Assembly (NCBI GenBank): GCA_025210735.1
Contig: JAOARD010000071.1
Location: 98,888 to 162,887 of the forward strand
Direction of reading: 5' to 3'
Origin: Bacteroidales bacterium
GTDB lineage: Bacteria > Bacteroidota > Bacteroidia > Bacteroidales > UBA6680
Length of the DNA: 64,000 bases
Position numbers and translations under genes: made by a program. How positions within the stretch are numbered: the first letter of the stretch is position 1; each line of letters begins with the position of its first letter. Below, piece by piece: positions 36,584 to 46,874 of this stretch. Below the pieces are notes generated by a model. That model searched no databases, was not told the origin of the DNA, and was given only the letters and a program-made list of their open reading frames with translations.

Positions 36584-37816
36584 ATGGGAAAGACAAAAAA
36601 TGTAATGAAGATTGTTCTGGCAGTATTAAGATGGATAACTGTTCCTCTGTTTACTCTGTTATTGACTGTGATAGCAATTATATTATTCACCAGAGGGCTG
36701 GAATCATTTGCTCTGTCTGTTATTTGCGGAGTCTCTATATCTGCTATTATCTGGGGTACAATCTATATATTCTACAAAAAGGTAAAAAATCCGGTTATTA
36801 CCGGGATGTCAATAGTAACCCTTTTGTTAGTTATTTTATTTGCAGAAAGACTTGATGAAAACCCGACTCCAAAACCTGCTCCTGAAGGTAAGGTTATTGA
36901 GTACTGGAAACTATCAACAGGTTCCAGACTTGGTTATGTTAAGTATCTGCCTGAAACAGATAATGGCAAGGCGCCAATTCTGTATATGCATGGAGGCCCG
37001 GGAGCAAGTACAGCATTCGGATTTAATCTGGCAAAGCTGTTGGCAGAAAGTGGATATACAGTATATACATTTGATCAGGCTGGTGTAGGATACTCTGATA
37101 ATATTCCAGCAAAGGAGTATGGAATGATACGTTCAATTGAAGATATTGAGGCGATAAGAGAGACAATTGGAGTACCGAAAATTACAATTATAGGGCATAG
37201 TTTTGGTGGAGTATTGGCTGCTGCATATATGACTAAATATGATAAGAATGTTGATGCCGCTATACTAATGGCTCCGGGTGGTTATGGAAATAAGGAGATA
37301 TTATTAGCTCCAAATATAACCGATTTGCAGGATGGTACTCCGGGTAAACCAGCTCTTAAAAGTATGCCAATTCGTCTTGTTTGTGCTATGGTTTTAAACT
37401 CATTAGGAGCAACACCCTCTGTTGTTGAGGATATCTTTAGCCAACAACAGGCCAAAAAGTATGTAGAAGATAATCTTGATTTAGATAGATTTGCCAGAGG
37501 TTGTTACTGTATTGGTAAAACTCCAAAAGAGGTTCATCCCTATATGAAATATATTAATATGAATCTGATAGTAAATATATTTACTACAGAATCTATGAGG
37601 AACTATACAAATCAGGAAGACCTAACCAAAATAGAGACACCTGTATTGATACTTCGCGGTGAGTGTGATTACATCTCTGTTGAAGCGGTAAATAACTATC
37701 ATAAAAAACTTCCGGATTCAAGGCTGGTACACCTTAAAGGGTTTGGACACGATATTATGCAGGAGGGAGCTCCATTAAACAATATTATTGAATTTTTAAA
37801 TACAGAATCACTATAG
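36584..37816 (+). CDS. Membrane-anchored alpha/beta-hydrolase, proline-iminopeptidase-like
   Basis: 410 residues. Three hydrophobic helices occupy the first 90 residues; the catalytic domain follows. Its motifs are those of the prolyl aminopeptidase group: YMHGGPGAST (oxyanion HGGPG), FDQAGVGYSD, the nucleophile elbow GHSFGG, a late Asp in LRGECDYIS and the His in GFGHD. The N-terminal membrane part is unusual for this family and may place the enzyme at the inner-membrane surface. Confidence 0.85.
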   Translation: MGKTKNVMKIVLAVLRWITVPLFTLLLTVIAIILFTRGLESFALSVICGVSISAIIWGTIYIFYKKVKNPVITGMSIVTLLLVILFAERLDENPTPKPAPEGKVIEYWKLSTGSRLGYVKYLPETDNGKAPILYMHGGPGASTAFGFNLAKLLAESGYTVYTFDQAGVGYSDNIPAKEYGMIRSIEDIEAIRETIGVPKITIIGHSFGGVLAAAYMTKYDKNVDAAILMAPGGYGNKEILLAPNITDLQDGTPGKPALKSMPIRLVCAMVLNSLGATPSVVEDIFSQQQAKKYVEDNLDLDRFARGCYCIGKTPKEVHPYMKYINMNLIVNIFTTESMRNYTNQEDLTKIETPVLILRGECDYISVEAVNNYHKKLPDSRLVHLKGFGHDIMQEGAPLNNIIEFLNTESL

Positions 37817-37992
37817 GTTGAAATATTAAATTCCGCTATCGTATCACATGTAACCTGCTCAGAGCTATTTTAGTTCGGGTGGGTTATTTTTCTTTGAGCG
37901 TGTTAATGTATTTATAACGCAATTGTATTAATATAAGATAACAAACTGTAAACTTCTCTTCCTATATTTACGCTGTAAAACAGATAATAAAG

Positions 37993-38607
37993 TTGAGAAG
38001 TATATTTAAGATATCGTTTAAGGGAGAAACAGAGGAGCTTTCAAACAAAAAAGTGTTAGAGAACTTTAAAGAGAATCTTACAGAAACATATTGTGATCAT
38101 ATCATTATTAAATCAGATAATGAGTTGATTGTTAGGAATGATTTTTTTCGATTCTTATCACGTAGAACTAATAATATATGGAGCAATGTAAAGGAGGCGA
38201 AAGTTATAATATGTGATGATAAGGTTCTGAAAAAAAGAGTAGTGGTGTACTCTATTGATTTTACAAGACTTATTACGTCGTTAGTATTAGCCCATACTAT
38301 TATTATATCTGCTTTATTAATTATTCTTGATTCTGAGAGTTATATAATTATTGCATTTTTACCTTTGCTTATGCTGATAGTCAGTAGTGTCTCTTTTTTT
38401 ATTACTTTATTGGAACACAGATCTGTGTTCAGGCGTACGTTAAAATATGGTACTGATTATACCGGAAATTATGACTGGGAAACAATTATTAAGAACAAAT
38501 CAGATAGAGAGCTAAAGGATATTATTACAGGCAGAAAGCATTTGCCTGTTGCTGTTAGAAAACTAGCAGAATCAGAAATGAAAAACAGAGGTAAGAGAAA
38601 CAATTAA
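37993..38607 (+). CDS. Membrane protein of unknown function
   Basis: 204 residues from a TTG codon; no in-frame ATG near the start gives a complete protein. Two adjacent membrane helices (about 98-120 and 125-145) are flanked by an N-terminal cytoplasmic domain and a basic C-terminal tail (HLPVAVRKLAESEMKNRGKRNN). No recognised family. The C-terminal arrangement (NKSDRELKDIITGRKHLPVAV) recalls small Bacteroidota membrane proteins next to RDD proteins. Confidence 0.65.
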   Translation: MRSIFKISFKGETEELSNKKVLENFKENLTETYCDHIIIKSDNELIVRNDFFRFLSRRTNNIWSNVKEAKVIICDDKVLKKRVVVYSIDFTRLITSLVLAHTIIISALLIILDSESYIIIAFLPLLMLIVSSVSFFITLLEHRSVFRRTLKYGTDYTGNYDWETIIKNKSDRELKDIITGRKHLPVAVRKLAESEMKNRGKRNN

Positions 38608-38675
38608 AGTGAATATTGATACCTTAGTAACCCTTAATAAACACTATCTACAGCTACCAAGAGCTTAAAATTACT

Positions 38676-38683
38676 TATATTTG
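38676..38683 (+). promoter_or_regulatory. -7 promoter element
   Basis: TATATTTG, a perfect TAnnTTTG, 25 bases before ATG 38709. Confidence 0.5.
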
Positions 38684-38708
38684 GCGCCTAAAATAAGCTA
38701 ACAAAATA

Positions 38709-39734
38709 ATGATTAAAGAGAACTCCTTTTCACCTAAACTAACAGATAAATCAGATTCAGAGGTTCAGTACTATATAGATAATAAAGATCAGTTTCATGA
38801 AGAGGCTGTATTAGCTGCAATATGGGAACTTGAACGCAGAGGGATATTATCTGAAGAATCTGAAAAAATAGAAGAAGATATAAATGAGAAGATACAATCT
38901 GAAACAGTTGATATAGAAGATATGCTCGGGATACCTGTAAATACCGTTTCTCCGGGAATACGTTTTGTACACTTTCTGATTGATGAATTTATTATTCAAC
39001 TCTTTATTCTTCTTATAAACTTTATCCCTTTTGTACAGGTAAACCAGCTTCTGGCATTTATATTATATCCGGTTTACTATATCTTCTTTGAGTATTACTA
39101 TCAGCGTACTCCGGGTAAATTAATATCATCTACAATAGTTACAGATAAACATGGTGATAAACCTGGGTTTAAAGCGGTGGTTTTAAGATCATTTGCAAGA
39201 CTTGTTCCTTTTGAACCATTAAGCTGTTTAGGTACAGTAAGTTGGGGTTGGCACGATAGATGGACTGAAACATATGTTATCCCCAAGAGTAGTTTACCCT
39301 TGTTTAGAGAGAAAATAGGTAATGATAGTCAGGATATAACCACAAGAAAGTTTGGTATAAGGGGCTATGCTATTATTGCAGTTTTTGTGGCTATTATTGC
39401 CGGAGGTTCAATTTATACAAATTATAGAGCAGATTATCTTGCAGAACAGAATTCGGAGCTAATTAAACAGCTGGACTCAAAAGACCGTAGCTATATCCTG
39501 GGTATATGGGATACGCATGATGCAGAAACGGAGATGCTTAATTTTATATCAGCTCACGTAGTTATTTCAGGAAAAAGAAATCTGAATTATGAGATAAATG
39601 GTAGAATATTAACCATAACCGATAACAATGAGTATGTAAAGAGCTTTGTTATTACTGATTCATCATCAGCAATGTTTAAGCTGATTGATATAGATAATCC
39701 ATATCAGGAGATTGTATGGAAGAAGCAACAATAA
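38709..39734 (+). CDS. RDD-family membrane protein
   Basis: 341 residues. After a soluble acidic N-terminus (about 1-75) comes an RDD domain: PGIRFVHFLIDEFIIQLFI (RDD-type first helix), then YYQRTPGKLISSTIVTDKHGDKPGFKAVVLRSFARLVPFEPL with the family's conserved R and P. A further helix (IRGYAIIAVFVAIIAGGSIYT) leads to a soluble C-terminal domain of about 100 residues. Function of the family is mostly unknown. Its stop lies 26 bp before the next start. Confidence 0.82.
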   Translation: MIKENSFSPKLTDKSDSEVQYYIDNKDQFHEEAVLAAIWELERRGILSEESEKIEEDINEKIQSETVDIEDMLGIPVNTVSPGIRFVHFLIDEFIIQLFILLINFIPFVQVNQLLAFILYPVYYIFFEYYYQRTPGKLISSTIVTDKHGDKPGFKAVVLRSFARLVPFEPLSCLGTVSWGWHDRWTETYVIPKSSLPLFREKIGNDSQDITTRKFGIRGYAIIAVFVAIIAGGSIYTNYRADYLAEQNSELIKQLDSKDRSYILGIWDTHDAETEMLNFISAHVVISGKRNLNYEINGRILTITDNNEYVKSFVITDSSSAMFKLIDIDNPYQEIVWKKQQ

Positions 39735-39760
39735 TCAGAAACTATTTGAATTTTATATCA

Positions 39761-40555
39761 ATGAAAAACCTTTTAATAGTACTTATACCAATATTCTGTA
39801 TATCATCGTGCATTGCACAAAGCTCAATACAGTATCACCTGATAAATGAAAAGCCTTATGAACCGCAAGGATTGAGAGCAACAGCAGATGGTAAAGAGTA
39901 TATCCTGATAAATGCAGATGAAGAGATATGTATGGGAATAGAGCAGGTAACAGACTTTAATAACGATGGATATAAAGATGCATTAATAAGAGTAATTAAC
40001 GCTTGTGGAGGTAACGGAGCAGGAGATAGTTATATGCTATTCTGTTTTGACGGAGAAAAGTTCAGAAGAACAAAAAGCGTTGGTTATGATTGGGACGGTA
40101 TAGAGGTTATAAAAACCGGAGAAGATTACAGGTTTATTATACAGACTACTAATGCAGGGGTTGGTAATACAGATATGTGCAGTGATAAAGAGGAGACCTA
40201 CAGCCTTAAAGAATATAAACTTGAGCTTGTGAACGTTGTTGAACAGAATAAGCTTAATGCGGTTAAAGAGATAAAATCAAGCGACTTTATAGGCAAGAGT
40301 GACGAGGAACAACACCTCTACTATGATCTGGATGGAGATGGTAAGACTGATAAAATAACCTGCTCATATTGGGAGAGATGGTGTAGCCTTTTTAATCTGA
40401 AGATATCTTTTGGTAACGGAAAATCATATGATATTAGTGGTACACCAAAAAGAGTTGGTGTTCTGAAAACAAAAACCAATAACGTGTATGATCTGGTTTT
40501 TGATTGTGATAAAATTGTGAAGTGGAATGGATCTGAATATATAAATGGCGAATAA
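39761..40555 (+). CDS. Lipoprotein with VCBS/FG-GAP-like calcium-binding segments
   Basis: 264 residues from the ATG giving a lipoprotein signal (lipobox ISSC, Cys17). Two calcium-loop-like segments are seen, DFNNDGYKDALI and DLDGDGKTDKI, as in VCBS/FG-GAP repeats. Paired cysteines in the body may form disulfides. Envelope-located, role unknown; probably co-transcribed with the RDD protein. Confidence 0.72.
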   Translation: MKNLLIVLIPIFCISSCIAQSSIQYHLINEKPYEPQGLRATADGKEYILINADEEICMGIEQVTDFNNDGYKDALIRVINACGGNGAGDSYMLFCFDGEKFRRTKSVGYDWDGIEVIKTGEDYRFIIQTTNAGVGNTDMCSDKEETYSLKEYKLELVNVVEQNKLNAVKEIKSSDFIGKSDEEQHLYYDLDGDGKTDKITCSYWERWCSLFNLKISFGNGKSYDISGTPKRVGVLKTKTNNVYDLVFDCDKIVKWNGSEYINGE

Positions 40556-40773
40556 CTATATTCAAAAGTGTGTTATTCAGATATGTATAGTTGTTGCATA
40601 ATTAAAAATTAAGTACAAATTATACAGATATGTCTGTGTTGTTTATATTGTCATAATATCAGATAGTTACAGCCTGTTCCTGGTTGGGTAAACAATAATG
40701 CTTCAATATACTAAAAAAATAAGCTCATCGATAAAAAGATGAGATAGAGTGTACGTTTACAAAAAAATAATTA

Positions 40774-40781
40774 TACATTTG
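40774..40781 (+). promoter_or_regulatory. -7 promoter element for the B12 locus
   Basis: TACATTTG matches TAnnTTTG immediately upstream of the riboswitch. Transcription would start near 40787. The gap 40556-40773 holds nothing else I can assign. Confidence 0.6.
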
Positions 40782-40788
40782 CGCTGCT

Positions 40789-40985
40789 TTTGGTGATCAG
40801 ATTATTTACGATAATCTGATTAGAGGGAATTCGGTGAAAATCCGAAACAGTACCCGCTACTGTAATCTCTATATTGTGTAACAACAATATTAGTTCTCAC
40901 CAATCTAAAGCCCACTGTTTGTTTAAACACAAATGGGAAGGGGGTGAGAATAGAGTAAGTCAGGAAACCTGCCATAGGCTTTTAT
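40789..40985 (+). ncRNA. Cobalamin riboswitch
   Basis: The three diagnostic segments are in order: GGTGAAAATCC (40832-40842), CCCGCTACTGTAA (40853-40865) and AAGTCAGGAAACCTGCC (40957-40973). The variable peripheral stem lies between them. It should bind adenosyl- or a related cobalamin and repress the uptake genes that follow. The 96 bases between its end and ATG 41081 hold the expression platform. Confidence 0.95.
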
Positions 40986-41080
40986 AATTTATTGCTTCCG
41001 GGAAAAGAAGTGAGTAAAAGTTCGGTTTATTCTGAATATTTTTATTTGGTGTTCCAGGATGCGTTAGTAATATTTTACTT

Positions 41081-43342
41081 ATGCATAGATTTTTTATGGT
41101 ATTGCTCATACAGGTACTCTGTATGTCGGTGTTTGGACAAAAGGTTATTTTGCAAGGCAGAGTAACAGATAAAACTACTAAGGCAACAGTTGCTTTTGCA
41201 AATGTATACTTAGATAGTGCTTTAATATCTACATATAGTAACTCAGAAGGTAACTATATGTTTAATAATTTATTAAAGAAGAAATATACTCTGGCTGTAT
41301 CACATATTGGTTATAAAGATTTCAGAAAAGATATAGATATTAAATCCGGGACAAATATTGTTGATATTCAGTTAGATCCCGAAACGGTTGATATGTTACC
41401 TGTTGTTGTAACAGGAACCGGATCTCGTCACAGAATTCAGGATGTTCCGGTACAAACAGAGATAATTACAAAAAAGGATATTGCGGAGTTATCAGGTAGA
41501 AATGTTGAGGAGGTGATATCTACACTGTCATCATCAATAGATTACACCTCCAGTTCAATGGGGTCCAACATAAAAATTAATGGTCTGGGTAAAGACTATG
41601 TTTTGATCCTTGTAAACGGAAAACGTCTTACCGGAAGCGTTGGAGGATATGCGGATCTTAGCCGTATAAATACTGATGATATAGAACAGATTGAGATTGT
41701 TAAGGGAGCATCCTCTACACTGTATGGCTCTGATGCTATTGCAGGTGTAATAAATATCATAACAAAGAGAAAGAAACAGAATGTATCTGTAAGTAATAGT
41801 AGTTATGTTGGTGGATACGGGCATTTTAAGCAATTAAATACAATACACTTTAACAGAAATAAACTATCTGCAAAAACCTCATTTAACTATAAAAAGAAGG
41901 ATGGTTATCAGTTAAATACTCTTAAATACAATAATAAATGGAAGAGTAACCATAACCTGCCTTATCTGGTAGAGACAGACTACAGACCTGTAAATAAAAC
42001 TAAAGCTTATACAATAAGCCAGTTTATAGAGTATGATATTAACAGTAAAATTAGTGTAAATGCTAATGCCTCATGGTATGAGAAGCGGTTATATTTTCCG
42101 TTTAAGGCACAAATGCACAACTACTATTATAATAACAGAACATTCTCTTTAGGAGGAAGATATAAGTTAAAAAACAAAAACTATATAGAGGTTAGTGCAG
42201 ATTACGGTACATATCTGTACTATATGGAGTTTCCTTATAAATACAATAAAACATTTACCCCAACAGATAGAAAAACCTTTTATCCTGGCGACAGATTTAA
42301 GAATTCGGAACAGACAGATATCAATATACTTACAAAAGGTGAATTTAATATAAACAGCAAAAACAGATTGATAGCTGGAGTTGATGTAACAGGACAGTAC
42401 TTGCAGGCACAGTATCGTTTAACAGAACCTGATGTAAAGGCATATTCATACTCCGTATATCTGCAAGATGAGTATAAAATATCTGAGCGTTTTAATCTGG
42501 TGGGAGGATTGAGAGCTATCTACCACGATAGATCTGGCTTTACACTTACACCAAAGTTTACTGCAATGTACAAACAAAATGCGTTTACATACAGATTAAC
42601 ATATTCTAATGGGTATAAAACGCCAACACTAAAAGAGCTGTACTACTATTATGAGAGTTTCAGAATGGGTACCTATACGCTTTATCTTGGTAATACTGAA
42701 CTTAAACCTCAGAAATCTAACTATATATCATTGTCAACAGAATACGTAAAAGGTAAATTCCGTACCGGAGTAAACCTGTATCTGAACAGTATAAACAATA
42801 TGATATCTTATCTTATTATACCCACATCATATGACGATAGACGAAGGGGAATAGAGGAGACAAAAAAGAGATACAATATAGATAAGGCAAGAAACATTGG
42901 ATTTGACTGGCACTTTAGCCTTTATCCTGTAAATAACATTTTGGTTAGCGGAGGATATAGTTACGTAGATGCCAGAAATGTAACTCAGGATATCAGGCTT
43001 AACGGGGTATCAGAACATAGTGCCACCTTTAAAACTGCATGGCGAAAAGATTTTACTGGTTACAAACTTAATATATCGTTATCCGGAGTATATAAATCAG
43101 ACAGATTTTATCTGGAAGAGGATATGGAACACTCATATGCAAAGCCATATCAGTTATGGAAAATTACTACAAAACATAAGATAAAGAGTGTTAAAATAGT
43201 TGACCTTACACTTACAGCCGGAGTAGACAATATATTCGATTATGTTGATGACAGCCCATATGGCTCGCACTACGGAACTCTTAATCCGGGTATAACTCTG
43301 TTTGCAGGAGTTAACGTAAAGTTTGGCAAAAAAAAGAGATAG
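41081..43342 (+). CDS. btuB: TonB-dependent receptor, BtuB-like
   Basis: 753 residues: signal peptide (to SVFGQ), a CarboxypepD_reg-like domain (about 20-105), the plug domain (VGGYADLSRINTDDIEQIEIVKG, then the conserved STLYGSDAIAGVINIITK) and a 22-strand barrel. Immediately downstream of a cobalamin riboswitch, so it is very likely the outer-membrane importer of cobalamin or a relative. The final region (NIFDYVDDSPYGSHYG) is nearly the same as in the second receptor at 44584, so the pair arose by duplication. Confidence 0.92.
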   Translation: MHRFFMVLLIQVLCMSVFGQKVILQGRVTDKTTKATVAFANVYLDSALISTYSNSEGNYMFNNLLKKKYTLAVSHIGYKDFRKDIDIKSGTNIVDIQLDPETVDMLPVVVTGTGSRHRIQDVPVQTEIITKKDIAELSGRNVEEVISTLSSSIDYTSSSMGSNIKINGLGKDYVLILVNGKRLTGSVGGYADLSRINTDDIEQIEIVKGASSTLYGSDAIAGVINIITKRKKQNVSVSNSSYVGGYGHFKQLNTIHFNRNKLSAKTSFNYKKKDGYQLNTLKYNNKWKSNHNLPYLVETDYRPVNKTKAYTISQFIEYDINSKISVNANASWYEKRLYFPFKAQMHNYYYNNRTFSLGGRYKLKNKNYIEVSADYGTYLYYMEFPYKYNKTFTPTDRKTFYPGDRFKNSEQTDINILTKGEFNINSKNRLIAGVDVTGQYLQAQYRLTEPDVKAYSYSVYLQDEYKISERFNLVGGLRAIYHDRSGFTLTPKFTAMYKQNAFTYRLTYSNGYKTPTLKELYYYYESFRMGTYTLYLGNTELKPQKSNYISLSTEYVKGKFRTGVNLYLNSINNMISYLIIPTSYDDRRRGIEETKKRYNIDKARNIGFDWHFSLYPVNNILVSGGYSYVDARNVTQDIRLNGVSEHSATFKTAWRKDFTGYKLNISLSGVYKSDRFYLEEDMEHSYAKPYQLWKITTKHKIKSVKIVDLTLTAGVDNIFDYVDDSPYGSHYGTLNPGITLFAGVNVKFGKKKR

Positions 43343-43384
43343 ATTCAGTTCTAAATATTAAACATTTAAATTAAAATTTTCACT

Positions 43385-44326
43385 ATGAAGTTCATTAAAA
43401 AAAGTGTACTTGTGCTTGCTACAGCAGGACTTGTATTATCAGCATGTAAAAAAGAAGACCCTAAGGATGAGTTTACTTTAGGAAATAAAGAGGGTATTCT
43501 ACTTGTTACATTCGGATCATCATTTCCGGATCCTCAGACAACATTTAAAAAAATTGATACTGAGGCAAAAGCAAAATTTGCAGGCGAAGAGATTCGTTGG
43601 GGATATACATCAGATATTATTCTTAACAAATTGCGTCAGGGAAATGGCGAAGGTTCACTTAAAGGAGTTGTAATAGATAATAATACACCTGAGGAGGCTC
43701 TTGAGCTAATGGTAAAAGATGGTTACTCAAAGTTTAATGTACAGTCGTTGCACGTTATTCCGGGTGAGGAGTTTGACGAAACTGTTGAAGCACTGGAAGC
43801 CTTTGAGAAGAAATATAAAGGAGTACATTTTAACATTGGTCGTCCGCTATTGGATACAGATGCCGATCTTAAAGCTGTTGCTGTAGTATTAGCCGATAAA
43901 TTTGCAGCAGAGGTAAAAGAGGGACCTGTATGTTTTATGGGACACGGTACTCCACATAAAGCAGATGCACAGTACCTGAAACTACAAACAGAACTACAGA
44001 AGATTAATCCAAACTTCTTTGTTGGTACAGTAGAGGGTATAAGCTTTGATGCAGGTAAAACATCAATTGGCGGAATTATTACAAAACTTAATGCTTTATC
44101 GCCAAAACCAACAAAGATTACAATCACTCCTCTTATGTCTATTGCCGGAGATCATGCAAATAACGATATGAACGGAGATACAGGAGAAACAGATCCAAAT
44201 GAGCAATCGTGGAGAGAGCGTCTTGAGGCTGAAGGTTATGTTGTAACTGATATAATGAAAGGTCTTGGAGACTACAAAGAGATTAACGCTATCTGGTTAA
44301 AACACCTTGAGGTAGCAAAACAATAA
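43385..44326 (+). CDS. CbiK/IhtB-like chelatase-fold lipoprotein
   Basis: 313 residues. A lipoprotein signal (lipobox LSAC, Cys21) precedes a complete CbiK-type sirohydrochlorin cobaltochelatase domain: ILLVTFGSSFPDPQTTF, VQSLHVIPGEEFD, VCFMGHGTPHKADAQY and TPLMSIAGDHANNDM, with the metal-binding His residues of the family retained. It cannot make sirohydrochlorin cobalt-chelate in the cytoplasm, being exported. The relative in Porphyromonas gingivalis, IhtB, is a surface haem-binding lipoprotein in an operon of the same layout. Here the riboswitch points to corrinoids: it may bind them or remove metal. Confidence 0.88.
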   Translation: MKFIKKSVLVLATAGLVLSACKKEDPKDEFTLGNKEGILLVTFGSSFPDPQTTFKKIDTEAKAKFAGEEIRWGYTSDIILNKLRQGNGEGSLKGVVIDNNTPEEALELMVKDGYSKFNVQSLHVIPGEEFDETVEALEAFEKKYKGVHFNIGRPLLDTDADLKAVAVVLADKFAAEVKEGPVCFMGHGTPHKADAQYLKLQTELQKINPNFFVGTVEGISFDAGKTSIGGIITKLNALSPKPTKITITPLMSIAGDHANNDMNGDTGETDPNEQSWRERLEAEGYVVTDIMKGLGDYKEINAIWLKHLEVAKQ

Positions 44327-44357
44327 TATCAGCTTATAGGTAATATGTATATTTTTT

Positions 44358-44385
44358 GAGGAGAGACTTTATCTCTCCTCAATTT
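44358..44385. terminator. Bidirectional hairpin terminator
   Basis: A 9-bp perfect stem (GAGGAGAGA / TCTCTCCTC) with a 5-base loop, preceded by six T and followed by AATTT. It would partly separate the second receptor from the riboswitch-controlled transcript. Confidence 0.7.
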
Positions 44386-44390
44386 AAAGA

Positions 44391-44557
44391 TTAAGAAGCT
44401 GTTTAGAATTTATCCTTCAGTTTTTTTATATGAAAATATGAAGCCTGATTTCTTTAAATTCCATTTAAATGGAACCACCATTCGCATGAAATTTGCCTCA
44501 TTATGCTTCAATTTGCATTGATAAAAAATTCAAAAAACAAATTTAAACAACTTCTAA
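44391..44557 (+). repeat. MITE-like element with AAGCTGTTTAGAATTT terminal inverted repeats
   Basis: The left end, TTAAGAAGCTGTTTAGAATT (44391-44410), faces the right end, AAATTTAAACAACTTCTAA (44539-44557). Inside lies a perfect 16-bp palindrome, TTCCATTTAAATGGAA (44459-44474). The left end is nearly identical to the element at 29325. It sits 26 bp upstream of the second receptor's start. Confidence 0.6.
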
Positions 44558-44583
44558 GGAACAGACATTTATTTAATTATATC

Positions 44584-46779
44584 ATGCGTAAAATATTAAT
44601 GTTGCTATTTACTGCTGTTTTTACAATGGGTTTAGCACAGGCACAAGAGAAGTATAGTATATCGGGTAAAGTTATTAATAACAATAACCAGCCTCAGATA
44701 GGAGCCAGCGTCTATTTAAATGGTACAACAATAGGTACAGCTACTGACAATAACGGAGAGTTTATTATAAAAAATATTAAAGCCGGTAATTATGAGCTTT
44801 GTGTATCGTATCTGGGCTATAAACGATATCGTAAAAATATAAATCTGGACAAAACAATAACCGATTTATCTATAACCATGGAGGAGTCTGAAGGAACACT
44901 TGGCGAGATTGTGGTTACCGGTACAGGAACACCTCATCACCTTAAAACGGCTCCGGTTCCAACAGAGCTTGTAACAGGAAAAATGGTTGAGCGTATTGCT
45001 GCTCCTGACTTTGAAAATCTTATGGGAACTATAAGTCCGTCATTTGATTTCTCACCCGGAACAATGGGATCTTTTATGCAACTTAATGGTTTAGGAAACG
45101 ATTTTATTGTTATCCTTATTAATGGTCGTCGTGTTTATGGCGATATGGGAGGTCTTAACGACTTAGGACGTATAGATCCTAATAATATAGAGCGTATAGA
45201 GGTGGTTAAAGGTGCTTCGTCATCGTTATATGGTTCTGATGCTATTGCTGGTGTAATAAATATCATAACCAAAAAATCTGTTAGTAAGTTCTCTGTAACA
45301 AACAGTACACAGTACTCAAACTATAACACATTACAGCAGACAAACAACATACAGTTTAATACAAGATTTATTTCCGGACAAACCACATTTTCGCAGAAAC
45401 AATCAGACGGATGGCAGAATAGCAAATTTGAGATTAGTAAGAAAGGTAAACTTACAGAGACAGATGCTAAAACTCAGAATGCATATGTAAACAGAAACAT
45501 ACGTCAGGATCTGGATTTCAGAATAACTGATAAGCTAAATATATATGCGGGAGGATCATTCTATATAAATGACAAAATGGTACCGGTTGAGGTTAAAAAA
45601 TATGGTTACTATTTTGAAGATCTTAGTTATAATATCGGAGCAAAATATCTGATATCTAAAAAGTCAAATATAAAGGTTGACTATGCATCTGATGACTATA
45701 AATACTACTATAAGTATAATCAGGATGATAAGAAAGGAGCATTTAAGAAGAATGATCTTTCGTTGAATAATGAGCAGAGACGTCAGGATGTAAATATAAG
45801 ATGGATCAACAAACTGAATAAAAAACAGACTATTACTGCCGGAGCAGAACTTGTTAACGAGATGTATGTCTCAGAAGGTCGTTTAGAAGGTGGTAAGGTT
45901 GATGTAAATACCTGGTCGTTATATGCTCAGGATGAGATAACACTATTTGACGATCTGCTTATTACAGCAGGAGTAAGGGCTGTTAAGCACGATAATTTTG
46001 GATTTATAGCAACACCAAAACTATCTCTGCTATACAAGCTTAAGAATATAAACCTGAGAGGAACGTATTCAGGAGGATTTAAAGCACCAACGCTTAAAGA
46101 GCAATACTACTTCTATCAGAAAAGAAGCACACTATATTTAGGTAATGTTGATCTTGATCCGCAGAAATCTAACTACTATAGTGTTGGAGTTGATTATCAC
46201 AACAACTGGTTAAACATTAATATTAATGGTTACCAGAACGATGTTAAAGGATTAATAGCCTATAAAACAATAAATACACTACCGGGTGATGCTGCAAATG
46301 GCGTAAAAACACGTCGTCAGCACTATAATATAGATGATGCACGTACACGCGGTATTGATATAATGGTTGATGCTAAATTACCGTATGGTTTCACTATTGG
46401 AGGAGGATATAGTTATGTAGACGCACAGAACCTTACAGAAGATATTCGTTTAGAATATGTTGCTCAGAACTATGCTAATATACGTGCCGGATACTTTCAT
46501 CGTTGGAATAAGTACAGATTAAATGTACAACTTCTTGGTAGATTGCAGGATGAGAAATTCTTTGATGATGACAAAGGAAATGCTAAAGCATATCAGCTTT
46601 GGAAACTTACAACCAATCATGATTTTGCTGAGTTCTACGGAATGAATGTAACGGCAATTGCTGGTATCGATAATATATTTGATTATGTAGATGACAGTCC
46701 ATACGGTTCGCACTATGGAACAATTAATCCGGGGCGCACATTCTTTATCGGACTAAATATAAAGTTTAATAGTTTGTAA
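44584..46779 (+). CDS. Second TonB-dependent receptor of the B12 locus
   Basis: 731 residues from the ATG giving a signal peptide (MRKILMLLFTAVFTMGLAQAQ); the earlier frame start at 44503 would translate the MITE-like element. Domain order is CarboxypepD_reg-like, plug (GRIDPNNIERIEVVKGASSSL, YGSDAIAGVINIITK) and barrel ending NIFDYVDDSPYGSHYG. Paralogue of the receptor at 41081. It may take a different corrinoid or haem. Confidence 0.9.
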   Translation: MRKILMLLFTAVFTMGLAQAQEKYSISGKVINNNNQPQIGASVYLNGTTIGTATDNNGEFIIKNIKAGNYELCVSYLGYKRYRKNINLDKTITDLSITMEESEGTLGEIVVTGTGTPHHLKTAPVPTELVTGKMVERIAAPDFENLMGTISPSFDFSPGTMGSFMQLNGLGNDFIVILINGRRVYGDMGGLNDLGRIDPNNIERIEVVKGASSSLYGSDAIAGVINIITKKSVSKFSVTNSTQYSNYNTLQQTNNIQFNTRFISGQTTFSQKQSDGWQNSKFEISKKGKLTETDAKTQNAYVNRNIRQDLDFRITDKLNIYAGGSFYINDKMVPVEVKKYGYYFEDLSYNIGAKYLISKKSNIKVDYASDDYKYYYKYNQDDKKGAFKKNDLSLNNEQRRQDVNIRWINKLNKKQTITAGAELVNEMYVSEGRLEGGKVDVNTWSLYAQDEITLFDDLLITAGVRAVKHDNFGFIATPKLSLLYKLKNINLRGTYSGGFKAPTLKEQYYFYQKRSTLYLGNVDLDPQKSNYYSVGVDYHNNWLNININGYQNDVKGLIAYKTINTLPGDAANGVKTRRQHYNIDDARTRGIDIMVDAKLPYGFTIGGGYSYVDAQNLTEDIRLEYVAQNYANIRAGYFHRWNKYRLNVQLLGRLQDEKFFDDDKGNAKAYQLWKLTTNHDFAEFYGMNVTAIAGIDNIFDYVDDSPYGSHYGTINPGRTFFIGLNIKFNSL

Positions 46780-46813
46780 TAATCTGTAAATTTGTATACA
46801 TATTCAGCGTTAT

Positions 46814-46846
46814 GTAGAGGCCTGGTTTTTACCATGCCTCTACTTT
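46814..46846 (+). terminator. Strong hairpin terminator
   Basis: An outer 8-bp stem (GTAGAGGC / GCCTCTAC) is capped by an inner TGGT/ACCA stem and followed by TTT. It lies only 28 bp before the binding-protein gene, so the ABC genes either rely on read-through or on a promoter I do not recognise. Confidence 0.7.
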
Positions 46847-46874
46847 GGTATTATATGATTTCAAAAAAACAGTT

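Noticed and set aside
43723..44127. Antisense frame over the CbiK-like gene
   Set aside because: The sense strand has unmistakable chelatase motifs; the antisense frame has none.
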